NCBI GenBank assembly: GCA_900761995.1
Contig: CAAFEY010000096.1
Location: 1-47,847 of the forward strand
Direction of reading: 5' to 3'
From: an uncultured Collinsella sp.
Lineage (GTDB): Bacteria > Actinomycetota > Coriobacteriia > Coriobacteriales > Coriobacteriaceae
DNA length: 47,847 nt
Shown: one piece after another, positions 36,136 through 46,400 of the stretch
Numbering within the stretch: position 1 is the first letter of the stretch
How the letters are laid out: each line of letters opens with the position of its first letter
Notes under the pieces: generated by a model
Told to the model about the DNA's origin: nothing
The model's database searches: none
The model's input: the letters and a program-made list of their open reading frames with translations, nothing else
Made by a program: the position numbers and the translations under genes

Positions 36136-38052
36136 ATGGTCGCATTCGATCGCAATCCGCAAGACTTCAAGTATCTGCGTCTGCTGTCGAGACAATTTCC
36201 CACCGAGCAATCCGCGTTTACCGAGATTATCAATCTCTCGGCCATTCTCAACCTGCCCAAAGGCACCGAGCATTTTATGAGCGACGTGCATGGCGAGTAC
36301 GAAGCCTTTATGCACATCCTCAACAACTGCTCGGGCGTCGTGCGCGAACATGTCGACGAGATTTTTGGCGACACGCTTTCCTTTGACGAAAAGGGCGAGC
36401 TGTGCACGCTCATCTACTACCCGCGCGAGAAGATCGACCTGGTCCGCAGCCGGCGCGAAGACTCGCCCACCTGGTACAGGACGATGCTTGACCAGCTCAT
36501 CATGGTCGCCCGCTCGCTTTCGAGCCGCTATACGCGCTCCAAGGTGCGTAAGGCCATCCCACGCGATTACGCCTACATCATCGACGAGCTGCTGCACACG
36601 CATCCGGACGAGAACAACTATCGCGTGCGTTATCACGAGCGCATCGTGGAGTCCATTCTGGAGACCGCCAGCGCCGACGACTTTATCGAGTCGCTCGCCT
36701 CGCTCATCAAGCGCCTGGCCGTCGACCACCTGCACCTGGTGGGCGACATCTTCGACCGCGGTGGCGGCGCGGCCAAGATTATGGACCGCCTGCTCACCTA
36801 CCATTCACTCGACATCCAGTGGGGCAACCACGACCTGCTGTGGATGGGCGCTGCGGCCGGTGAGCCCGCCTGCATCGCAACGGTGCTGCGCAACAACCTA
36901 CGCTACGACAACTACGAGATCCTGGAGAACGACTACGGCATCTCGCTGCGTGAGCTTGTCGCCTTTGCCGATGCCACCTACACCGCCGGTGAGTCCATCA
37001 CCCCGCTGATCAAGGCCATCAACGTCCTGCTCTTTAAGCTCGAGGGCCAGATTATCCAGCGCCATCCCGAGTTCGACATGACCGACCGTCTGTTACTCGA
37101 CAAGATCGATCACGACACCGGCACGGTCACGCTCGCCGACGGCAGCGTGTGGCCGCTCACGACCAACGACTTCCCCACCGTCGACCCGGCGGACCCCTAT
37201 ACGCTCACGTCTCAGGAGCAGCACATCATCGACAAGCTCGTGTCCGAGTTTGTCACCGCCGATCACCTGCATCGCCATATCGATTTCCTCTATTCCCACG
37301 GCTCGATGTACAAGGTCGCCAACGGCAACCTGCTGTTCCACGGCTGCGTGCCGCTCAACGAAGACGGCACCTTTAGCAGCATGAACTGCCTGGGCACCTG
37401 GCACGCTGGCCGCGATTATCTCGATTTTTGCGACCACATCGCCCGCCGCGCCTGGCGCGTGGGCGACCGCGACGCTCTCGACTGGATGTGGTACCTGTGG
37501 ATTGGCTTTAACTCACCCGCCAGCGGACGCCTGGTGCGTACCTTTGAGCGCGCCTATATCGCCGATAAGAGCACCTGGGTCGAGCCGATGGACCCGTACT
37601 TTACACTTACCAAGTCGCCCTCGGTCTGCGACGACATCATGCGCGAGTTTGGCGTCGCGCCCATGGCATGCTCACCGACCGGTCACATCATCAACGGCCA
37701 CACGCCCGTTAAAACCACCAAGGGCGAGCAGCCCATCCGCGCCGAGGGCAAGCTGCTGGTCATCGATGGCGGCTTCTGCCGCGCTTACCATCCCAAGACG
37801 GGTATCGCCGGCTATACGCTCATCTCGAGCTCGCGCGGCTGCCGCCTCAAGTCGCACCGGGCCTTTACGACGGTTGCCGAGGCACTCACCCGCAACGTCG
37901 ATATCGAAAGCGAGACCAACCGCTTTGACGAGGCCGACCGTCGCCGCATGGTGAGCGACACCGATTCCGGTGCCAAGATCCGCAGCCAGATCCAGGACCT
38001 GCGCCAGCTGCTCGATGCATATAGAAACGGTGCTATCGAGGAGCGCGCCTAG
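36136..38052 (+). CDS. fbp: Class III fructose-1,6-bisphosphatase
   Basis: A 638-residue enzyme of the Firmicutes-type FBPase class III (PF06874 family), which makes fructose 6-phosphate in gluconeogenesis. The metallophosphatase core is visible as HFMSDVHGEYEAF, HLVGDIFDRGGGAAKI, WGNHDLLWMGAAAG and IINGHTPVK. The length fits the family. The ATG at 36136 follows CGGAAGGTGTTTC; an upstream start would cross the operator-like dyad. It is likely controlled by carbon source through that dyad, which is an inference. Confidence 0.95.
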   Translation: MVAFDRNPQDFKYLRLLSRQFPTEQSAFTEIINLSAILNLPKGTEHFMSDVHGEYEAFMHILNNCSGVVREHVDEIFGDTLSFDEKGELCTLIYYPREKIDLVRSRREDSPTWYRTMLDQLIMVARSLSSRYTRSKVRKAIPRDYAYIIDELLHTHPDENNYRVRYHERIVESILETASADDFIESLASLIKRLAVDHLHLVGDIFDRGGGAAKIMDRLLTYHSLDIQWGNHDLLWMGAAAGEPACIATVLRNNLRYDNYEILENDYGISLRELVAFADATYTAGESITPLIKAINVLLFKLEGQIIQRHPEFDMTDRLLLDKIDHDTGTVTLADGSVWPLTTNDFPTVDPADPYTLTSQEQHIIDKLVSEFVTADHLHRHIDFLYSHGSMYKVANGNLLFHGCVPLNEDGTFSSMNCLGTWHAGRDYLDFCDHIARRAWRVGDRDALDWMWYLWIGFNSPASGRLVRTFERAYIADKSTWVEPMDPYFTLTKSPSVCDDIMREFGVAPMACSPTGHIINGHTPVKTTKGEQPIRAEGKLLVIDGGFCRAYHPKTGIAGYTLISSSRGCRLKSHRAFTTVAEALTRNVDIESETNRFDEADRRRMVSDTDSGAKIRSQIQDLRQLLDAYRNGAIEERA

Positions 38053-38130
38053 CACCACCCGTGGGGATTGGCTAAACTTGCTGAGTTTGTCATCCCCGCG
38101 GCGCCCCGGCGCCACCATAAGGCAGGTACC

Positions 38131-38526
38131 ATGCAAAAGCTCCTTGCGCAGATCATGAAGTTTGGCGTCGTCGGCGTCATTGCCACGGTCATCGACTTTG
38201 GCATTATGAATCTGCTCCACTACGGTCTGGGCCTCAACATCCTAATCGCCAACACCAGCGGCTTCATCATCTCACTCATCTTTAACTACCTCGCAAGCAT
38301 GAAATACGTGTTTGCGCACAAGGAAGGCATGAGCCGCCGCCGCGAGTTCATTATCTTTGTCGTGCTGTCCGTGATCGGCCTGGCACTCAACGACGGTATT
38401 GTGCTGGCCCTCAATGCCGGCCTGGGTCTCGAGGCCAATATCGCCAAGATTTGCGCCACCGCACTGGTCATGGTCTATAACTTTGTGACCCGCAAGATCT
38501 TCCTGGAGGGTGACGAGACCAAGTAG
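38131..38526 (+). CDS. GtrA-family membrane protein
   Basis: A 131-residue protein with four hydrophobic helices, as usual for GtrA. The opening MKFGVVGVIATVIDFGIMNL, the middle LIFNYLASMKYVFAHKEGMS, and the end ICATALVMVYNFVTRKIF are typical. GtrA proteins are thought to flip or help translocate undecaprenyl-linked sugars for cell-wall glycosylation. It follows fbp by 78 bases and is followed by a second GtrA gene with shared motifs. No glycosyltransferase is adjacent. Confidence 0.88.
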   Translation: MQKLLAQIMKFGVVGVIATVIDFGIMNLLHYGLGLNILIANTSGFIISLIFNYLASMKYVFAHKEGMSRRREFIIFVVLSVIGLALNDGIVLALNAGLGLEANIAKICATALVMVYNFVTRKIFLEGDETK

Positions 38527-38547
38527 CTCGACATCCCGATAGCCTTA

Positions 38548-38597
38548 CGGCGCCCATGGTCGACGCGCGCTCAGCGCAGCATCGTCCGTGGGCGCCG
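38548..38597 (+). terminator. Likely terminator after the first GtrA gene
   Basis: CGGCGCCCATGG (38548-38559) pairs with CCGTGGGCGCCG (38586-38597), with one G·U pair, and CTCGTTTA follows. The T-tract is poor. Confidence 0.5.
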
Positions 38598-38745
38598 CTC
38601 GTTTACGGGCAAATTTTCAACGTTTGCGGATTAGCTCTTGAATATTTGGCGAGTTCGTATAGTTCTTGCCGAAGACCTTACGTTTCCCATGCAAAAGCTC
38701 TAAAGTATCCTCTGCTCGATTCATCAACGCATTGGATGTGATTGC

Positions 38746-39153
38746 GTGCGCAAGGCACTGGCACAACCTCATACTAAGCAGTTCCTCAAGTTTGCTGTCG
38801 TGGGTCTTATCTCCTTTGGCATCGATTGGGGCATGCTCATTGCGCTCGTCGAGCTGTTCCACCTCGACTTTTTGATGAGCACCACGGTCTCGTTTATCAC
38901 GTCCGTTGTGGTCAACTACTGGCTCAGCATGAAGTACGTGTTCGACCACCGTGAGGGCATGAGCCGCAAGCGCGAGTTCACGATCTTCACCATCCTGTCG
39001 GTGATTGGTCTGGGCCTCAACGACCTGTACATGTTTGTGGGCGTCACGTTTTTGAGCATCGGCTACCAGGCCATGAAGGCCATCGCCACGTTCCTGGTCA
39101 CCTGGTACAACTACTTCAGCCGCCGCTTCTTCCTCGAAGGCGCGCAGTCATAG
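38746..39153 (+). CDS. GtrA-family membrane protein (second copy)
   Basis: A 135-residue, four-helix protein. It shares SMKYVF-H-EGMSR-REF and LSVIGL-LND with the preceding gene, so the pair arose by duplication. The start is a GTG at 38746, with a weak GGATG site. The C-terminus, TWYNYFSRRFFLEG, matches the family. It is followed by a strong terminator. Confidence 0.87.
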   Translation: MRKALAQPHTKQFLKFAVVGLISFGIDWGMLIALVELFHLDFLMSTTVSFITSVVVNYWLSMKYVFDHREGMSRKREFTIFTILSVIGLGLNDLYMFVGVTFLSIGYQAMKAIATFLVTWYNYFSRRFFLEGAQS

Positions 39154-39180
39154 TCGATTCGACATTTGCTTGAATATATA

Positions 39181-39214
39181 ACCGGTTGGAATTCACGTTC
39201 CAGCCGGTTTTTTT
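39181..39214 (+). terminator. Intrinsic terminator of the second GtrA gene
   Basis: ACCGGTTGGAA (39181-39191) pairs with TTCCAGCCGGT (39198-39208), with one mismatch or wobble, then a run of seven T. Confidence 0.88.
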
Positions 39215-39265
39215 GTTTGACGAGGCTGTCGAGGAAGACGTACGGGACGGGCCACGGTGCCGAAA

Positions 39266-39435
39266 TGGGACGCGCCTTCCCCATGGGCGCCGTTCCGGAA
39301 AGCGCGTCCCAGATTGAGGCCTCAAAGCGGGACACAGTTTCCGCAACGCCACTCAAGCGGAAAGTGCATCCCGGAATCCGCCTCCAGAGTGGGACGCGCT
39401 TTCCGGTTGAGCCTCGATTGGGAAACTCCGTCCCA
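39266..39435. repeat. Six alternating-orientation TGGGACGCGCTTTCC units at ~31-bp pitch
   Basis: Units at 39266-39280 (+), 39297-39311 (-), 39327-39343 (+), 39358-39373 (-), 39390-39404 (+) and 39421-39435 (-). The consensus is TGGGACGCGCTTTCC and its reverse. Spacers of about 16 bases carry partial TTGAGGCCTCAA palindromes. The array lies between two convergent terminators and holds no gene. Confidence 0.85.
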
Positions 39436-39443
39436 TTCGCATC

Positions 39444-39482
39444 AAAAAACGGGCGGCCTGGATGTTTGTCCGAGCTGCCCGT
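39444..39482 (-). terminator. Intrinsic terminator of the DUF4430 operon
   Basis: On the minus strand ACGGGC pairs with GCCCGT over a structured 22-base loop and is followed by a T-tract (plus positions 39444-39449). It is 22 bases past the stop of the small DUF4430 gene. Confidence 0.7.
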
Positions 39483-39504
39483 TCCGTGCGTTATGTTGAG
39501 ATCC

Positions 39505-40407
39505 CTAGCCTGTTACGTAATACCAGACGACGTTGTCGCCGTTGGAGAGAACGTAGTTGCTGCAGGCCGTCATGGGCGTCGAGCCGTTGACAGAGTACAT
39601 CCAACCGCTCGTGCCGCCATACTGCTTCTCGGCCAAACCGCCGATCGCGGCGACATACGTGCCGTACGATGAGCCGTGTGCGTTGACGGAAAGCCCGAGC
39701 GCGCATAGGGCGTCGTAGACGGTGGCACCTTCGTTAAAGGTATAGGTGCCGCCGGCGGACACAGGATTGCCCACGGCGCTCGATGTGACCGCAACCGTCA
39801 CCGTGACGTAACTGGGCTCCTGCGTGCCGCCCTGGCCGCCCGAGGAGGCGGTTCCGCCGTTAGAAGCAGAGGCGCCGCCAGACGATTGGCCGCCGCCCGA
39901 AGAGGTACCACCAGACGTGTTAGAAGTATCGGCAGTTTCGGTATTCTGAGCAGCCGATACATCGCCAGACTTCTTGCCACGCTGGTCTTCAGACTTTTTG
40001 CCATCCGAGTTTTTATCCGAGCTCTTGTTCGAAGACTCGGAATCGCCCTTGGCGTCACCCGAGTCCTTGGACTTATCTTTCGCATCGCCCGAAGCCTTGG
40101 AGTTCTTAGAGTCAGCTTTGCCAGAAGCAGCAGCCGAGCCAGCTCCCCTGGCGTCGTTGGCAACGACGCTCTCCCCCGTCACGGCCTGAACGATCCAGTC
40201 GATGGACCAGGCACCGCTTGTGGAGGGATGGACAAACCCCAGCGAGACGACAATCAGGGCAACGCAAGCAGCCGTAAAAACGCCGACAAGTGCCTTGCGC
40301 CGCGGGGCGGACGCCGCCGAAGCGGCGCCCTTTTGCTTTGCATCGTCGAGCTGGATAAACGAGGAGTCGGGCTGCTGCCCGTTGGTCTCCTTGGGCTTAT
40401 CGGGCAT
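39505..40407 (-). CDS. Membrane-anchored DUF4430 (transcobalamin-like C-terminal domain) protein
   Basis: A 300-residue protein. Residues ~38-60 form one membrane helix (LVGVFTAACVALIVVSLGF) after a short cytosolic tail. A long Ser/Gly/Lys/Asp linker follows (~85-200), then one DUF4430 domain: GGTYTFNEGATVYDALCALG, SGWMYSVNG, NGDNVVWYYVTG. This domain resembles the C-terminal part of vertebrate B12 carriers. The ATG at 40407 lies inside the end of the upstream 2,021-residue gene, after AAGGGTGA, so translation is probably coupled. It may hold corrinoid near the membrane; the ligand is inferred from the family and the riboswitch upstream. Confidence 0.8.
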   Translation of the reverse strand: MPDKPKETNGQQPDSSFIQLDDAKQKGAASAASAPRRKALVGVFTAACVALIVVSLGFVHPSTSGAWSIDWIVQAVTGESVVANDARGAGSAAASGKADSKNSKASGDAKDKSKDSGDAKGDSESSNKSSDKNSDGKKSEDQRGKKSGDVSAAQNTETADTSNTSGGTSSGGGQSSGGASASNGGTASSGGQGGTQEPSYVTVTVAVTSSAVGNPVSAGGTYTFNEGATVYDALCALGLSVNAHGSSYGTYVAAIGGLAEKQYGGTSGWMYSVNGSTPMTACSNYVLSNGDNVVWYYVTG

Positions 40408-43400
40408 TACCGTCACCCTTGCCGCGCTTGGTCAGCATGAAGACGGCGATGAGCGCGAGGCCGATCACGCCGGCCGCGATGCCGACAATAGCGAGCGGGT
40501 TGAGGCCAGACTCCTGCGCGGAAGCCTCAGTGGACTTCTTGGCAGTGGTCGTGGAAGCGGATGCCTTGTCGGACTTGGAGTCGGACTTCTTGTCGGACTT
40601 GCCGTCCTTCTTGTCAGACTTCTTCTCGTCCTTCTTGTCGGACTTGTCGGAGTCCTTCTTGTCGGACTTGTTGTCCTTGGTCCCGGTCTTGGTCGACACC
40701 GTCGTCTTGGTCACCGGCTTCTGACCCGGGGCGACAGCGCCACCCTTCGAGCCGGAGCCAGTGCCCGCGCCAGCGCCCGTGCCGGTACCAGCACCAGTGC
40801 CGGAGCCGCTGCCACCGTTAGAGCCAGAACCGCCATTGCCGTCAGGGTTAACGGCGTTCTTGGTCCACTTGGCATACAGCGTCATATCGGCCGTCACCGG
40901 CGTGCTGAAGTCATACGCCTCCGTGCAAGCCTCATCGGTGTACCAGCCACCGAAGGTGTAGCCCTCACGCGTCGGATCGGCAGGCTTAACCAGCTTGCCG
41001 TCGGCCGTAGTCTGGAAATCGACCTTGGAACCATCGCCAGTCTCGAACGAGACCTTAACGCCACCATTCAGCTTGAACAACGTGCCGGAATCGTTGATGT
41101 AGTAGAGGTTGCCCTTGGCGTCGCAGGCAATCGGCGAGTCGCAGTAGTTGTTGTGTCCCGTTGCGCTAAACGCACCGGTCGCCTGCGCGTCACCCAGCTT
41201 GTAGCGATAGACACCGCCGCCCGAGGTGTAGTTCACATAGTCGGAAGTCGCACCGTAGTTAACCGTGAAGTAGACATACGTGCCATCTGCCTGGGCGCTC
41301 ACGAGCGGTGCACCCTTGATGCCGCCGATGGGAAGCGCGGAGCCATCAGCAGACGAAACCAACGTCGTAGCAAAGTCATTATCAAGGTCGACAATCGCCA
41401 GCGCAGAGCCACCGGAAACCTCGCCGCCGACAATCAGCTTGTTGCCATACAGCGTAGGCATGCAGGCGCATCCCGTAAGACCCAGGTCGACGACGCGCTC
41501 TTCGGAAATGCGCGAAGCGGCATCCGCACCACGCGAACTACCGTCAGAAATCGCCAAAACGTGCAGCTTGCCATCGCGCGAAATCAGATAAGCATGGCTA
41601 CCGTCGGCGGAGAGCACACAGGAGGAGTTAACGATAGCCCCAACGGAAACGCTTCCAAGCACAGCGCCCGAAGACTTGCCGAGCATCTCAACGGTACCGG
41701 CGCTGGTGGGAACCAGAATAAAGCCGTCACCCACGGTAGCACCCGTCCAGTAATAACCCTCATCGGCGTTGACGTGCTGCCAGGAAACGGCACCGGTCAG
41801 GATATTGATGCGCGTCAGATGGCCGTTGTTATACACGCCCTTACCATAGTCGACATCAACGGTGCCGACATAGAGATAGTTGCCATCGACCGTCAGCTGA
41901 GAATTCGACTGAGCAGTTTTGCTCACAGGGTCGGTAACCCAAACCGTCGTGAGCGTATCGGCCGTCAGAGCCTGGACCGCACCGCCATCGAGCGGGACGA
42001 TGACCAAGCCGTTCGTATAAATCGGACGCGTCGTGTAGCCAATCGTAGTCTTAAGGTTCGACTCGGCAAGCACCTTGCCCGACTCTGCGTCGATCTTAAG
42101 CAAGCGCTTGTTGACGGCGAGATACACGTTGCCGTTTACGACAATCGGCTCGCTCGCGTTGGGATACGTGGCGCCCGAGTAGGCCTTCCAATCGAACGTC
42201 CAAGAGCTTGCCAGCGCGCCCGTAGGGGTGGACACGTTCTCGACCACCGCATTGGAATTGCCGTTCCAGTCGGCTTTCCAATCGGTCGGGCGCGAAGCGC
42301 TCGGATCCACGACGATTTCGTCAGGATTGGGCACCGTGTCGCCGGCAGCATATGCCCAGACGATCTTGTCGCCCGACTTGAGCGCGTAGTCACCATCGAG
42401 CTGAGTCCCGGGGTCCCCGTTTACAAAGAACGACCAGGAGCCCGTCAGCTTTGTGCCATCAAGCGGGGACACGAGGCTATGGACATTCCAATAGCCGCCA
42501 TCATTGAGCATCACGGAATCAATGCCCAGGGCATCGAAATAGGCAGCAGATGCATCCTTAATCGTCGTGCCCTCAACGAACACCTGCATCGAAGGATCAG
42601 TCCAGCGCTGAGCCTTATCGTCCTTCTTGCCGATGATCTCCATCGAAACGGAGACCTGACCAGGCATGGTGCCGTCGGAGCCATAGACCCAAGCGATCTC
42701 GTCGCTTGCCTTAAGCGTATAGGCGCCCGCACCAACATCAACAGGCTTGCCATTGACAAAGAACTGCCAATATTTCCAGGTGTTTTCGTCAACCTTCTCG
42801 CTCGAGAGGGTCACGTTCTTTTCGAACGGCGAGGTCAGCGACTCGAGATACCAGCCAAACGAGCTCTCCCCCGTTTTGGCGCCAATGCCAGACTTTTTAA
42901 AGATCTGCTCGGAAAGGTCAGCAGCGGTTGTTCCCTCGTCCACGAGAGCTGTCGTAGGCTGTGCCCACGTCTGCCGGGCGCCCGAAGCATCCTGGCCGAT
43001 AACGGTGCAGCTTACCGAAAGCTGATCGGCAGGAGCGGGGTCGTTGTACTTCGAGTAGTACCAGACGACGGAGTCGCCGGCCTTGAGCGTGTAGCCGCCG
43101 GCGCCGACCATGGAGGACTTGCCGTTGATGAACAGCTGCCAGTACGCTTCGGTCGTCGGGTCGTAGGCGAGCGTGCGGCCGGAGTCGAAGGGCGACGTGA
43201 TCGAATTGAGCGCCCAGCCCCAGGAGCCGTTGGGGTCGTAGTCGGCCTTGAGGCCGGTCTGCTTGAAGAGCTGCTCGGAGAGGTCGGCCGCGGTCGAGCC
43301 CTTCTTCAGCGTAATGCTCTGAGCGGCGGCCCAGGTCTGCTGAGCACCCTTGGCGTCGGTGCCGACGACCGAACACGTCGCGGAAACCTGCGTGGAAACC

Positions 43401-46400
43401 GTGCCCGTGGGATCCTCGTACACCAGCTCGAGCGTGTCGCCATCGCTCGGGTAGTAGCCCGTGGCATAAGAGTTGGCAGCCTTGCCATTAATATCAAAAC
43501 GCCAGTACTTATAGCCGGACGCCGTGTTTTCCATCGCGAGCGTCTGGGACTTATCGGGGTTCGTAACCGAATAGGGAACGCCGCCGTCCGTGCTATAGCT
43601 ATAGCCGGCGTCGTCAAGCACCTTGGCAAAGATGTCCCAGGCAGACATTTTTTGGGTACTCGACCACTCAAACGAGGCCGTCGGCACCCAGTCCACAAGG
43701 TCATAGGACTGACCGACATCGTGCTTGCTTACGCCTACAACCCTGACGTTAACGGAAAGAGACTTTTCGTCGGAAGAATTAACGAGCCAAGCGGTGCTCT
43801 TGACATCGTTGTTGCCGGCGTTTGCCACGACATAGGCGTATTTGCCCTCAGCCGAGGCGGGAAGCGTGATCGCGCCGGTCGTTTCGTCGGCGCCAAACAG
43901 CTCGTGGGCATTTGTGCCCTCAGCGTCATCGGCGAGATACCAGCGGTAATCGACGAGGGAGCCCTCGGGGAGTGCCGTCTCGTAATCGCCCCAATCGCCC
44001 GTTGCCATGTAATTGGCAGTAGGGGTAAGCGTTCCGCCGACCTGTGCAAGGTTGCCGCTCGAAGCGACATTAACCGATGTCAGGGTATACGCCTTGGCAT
44101 CTTCGCCCTTGACGATGGCATAACGCGTGGAGGCATAGTCGGTGTTGTAGCCACCGTCGACGATGCACTTGAGGTACTTGCCGACGTACTTTTGCGAAAT
44201 TACGAACGACGGCCTGTGCGCGTTCTCATCCGTCAGCGTCGTGAACGGACCCTGGGCGCTATCGGCAATCTGCCACGTATACGTCAGTTGATCAGATGTA
44301 AGCTCGGCACCCTTTGTTCCTGCAGACGTCTTCTCGAATGCAGTAACACCGATCTTTTCGCCACTCTTGTAGACAAACTTGGCGTCATCGCTCTGATCGC
44401 CGACGATCTTTTTGAGATACGTCAGGAACAGCTCGTGCGAGCCTGCGGCCTTAACGGCCACAGCAGTAGTCGCCTCTACGGTGTTATCGCCCGCAGTGGC
44501 CGACACGCTCACCCAGCGCTTGGCGTAGTCATCGGGAATCGTAAAGCTGCTGTCGGTTTTGCCCTCGACCACATGCCAGTCGGTCTTCGCATCAAACGCA
44601 GAGGAAGACGGGTCGACAGAGGACCAACGCCACGTGTAGGTAACGCCCTCGGTAACCGGCTCAGACGAGTAATCGACCGCCTTGTAGGCGCACGCCTCAA
44701 TCGTAGAGCCAGTGTCCTTGGCGCCCTTGCTCGCATTGGTAAATGCAACTGAATCGAGCGTCGTCGCGCCCTTGGGCAGAATGCGGCCCGCCTTGGTCTC
44801 ACAGCTATCGGAGCCGGGGATACCCTTCTTGGCCTTAGCGACCACCTTGAGGTAGCGGTTCGCGCACTCCTTGGTAACCGTGAAGGTATCACCAGTTGCA
44901 ACCTGCTCGAACGTGCCGTCAGCAGAATCGGCCACCCACCAAGAAAAATCGACCTTGTCGGAGCCATAGAGGTCAGTCGGCGTGTCGTAGTTAAGGTAGT
45001 AGGCGGCAGCCTTAATCGTGTCACCGACGTTAGCGTTGGGGACGTTCTCATAATCGTCGCCAAATTCGGCGCCGTTATAGGCGAGAACGATATGGCCTAA
45101 CGCGATCTGGTCACTCGCGGCAACAGGACCCGGCGTATTGTAGCCAACAGACGCGGGCGTCCCGAAAGAGCTGCTCGGACCGTACAGCTCCTGGCCATCG
45201 CCGACAACCTTAACGCGAATGTACTTGCCCGCAAGTTGCGAAGCGAGTTCGTCCGTGATCGTCAGCGACTGGGCGGTCTGGCCCGGAATTGCCTGATAGG
45301 CGGAATCCTCGGCATCGCGCACGTCAGACGCAAGCCACTGATAGGTCCAGCCGGCCTGTGTCGCAATACGCTTATTGGGAACCGCTTCGCCGTCGTAGGC
45401 GTTCGCCCAAAGCGTAGTGCCAGGGTTCAGCATCTCGGCCTTAACAGACGAATACGAGCTCGAATCGTCTGCCGAAGACTGGATGAGGACATAAGACTTT
45501 GCATCCAGTGCCGTCTTGGTAGGAACGGGCGCCTTGATGGTGTTCGTCGCTGTCAGCTTTTGGTTGTTGGCGCCCTTAGTCGGGCCGTAGATGACGTTAC
45601 CGCTGGCATCGGTAATGCGTACGCGCAGGCACTTGCCGTTAAGCTGAGTGCGCAGGGCATCGTCCAAAACGATCGATGCGCCCGTCTGACCCTCGACAGG
45701 AACAAACGCGGAATTGTCCGCATCGCTCTTGTTGCTGATGTCGGCAGCAAGCCACTGATAGGTGCAGCCCGAAGCGCTGGCGCGCTTGCTGGACGAAGTC
45801 CAAACATTCGCATAGAGCGTAGTATTGCTCTGGATAAAAGCGGTGAAGTTAGAGCCAGCCCAACGAGAAGGCGACTGGCTCTTTCCGACGCTGACACCAT
45901 TATTCGAGGAAAACGTAGCAGCGGCACGAGACGCGGCCTTGGCAACACTGGGCTCGCTGGCCACCGCAGTCGCGTCGCCGGTCTCGGCGGTGGTGTCAGA
46001 CGCCTCGCTCGCCGGGGTGGCCGAAGCAGGGTCTGACGCAGCGGGGTCGTCCGATGCATCATCGCTCACGTTGTCAGGCGCGGCCGAACCCGTATCCCCA
46101 GTTTCGGAGGAGCCACCTGCAGCCGAATCGTTTGCGTCAGCAGCAGCCGCGGTAGTATCTGCAGCACCGTCCGTGGCCTGCGCGCCCTCGCTCGGCGTTG
46201 TGGCCTGAGCCACGGCCTCGGCAATGCCCTCGGCGCCATCGGCCCAAAGCTGGGCCGGCGTGGTGCTGAATGCCATCGCGAAGGCCAGGAACGCCACCAA
46301 ACCGCGCTTGGCTACGCCGCGGGCAAGCGCTCCATGACGACGCCACGAGGCGCGCTGGCACTCGTCCTCAAACATATCCATTTGTCTCCTACTGTCTGCA

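Noticed and set aside
39266..39435. Possible CRISPR array
   Set aside because: The units alternate strand, are only about 15 bases, and the ~16-base spacers resemble each other. No cas gene is in the window.
40202..44752. 1,516-codon open frame on the plus strand
   Set aside because: It lies antisense to the 2,021-residue surface protein, which has clear domains, a signal peptide and a ribosome site. The plus-strand product has no recognisable domain.
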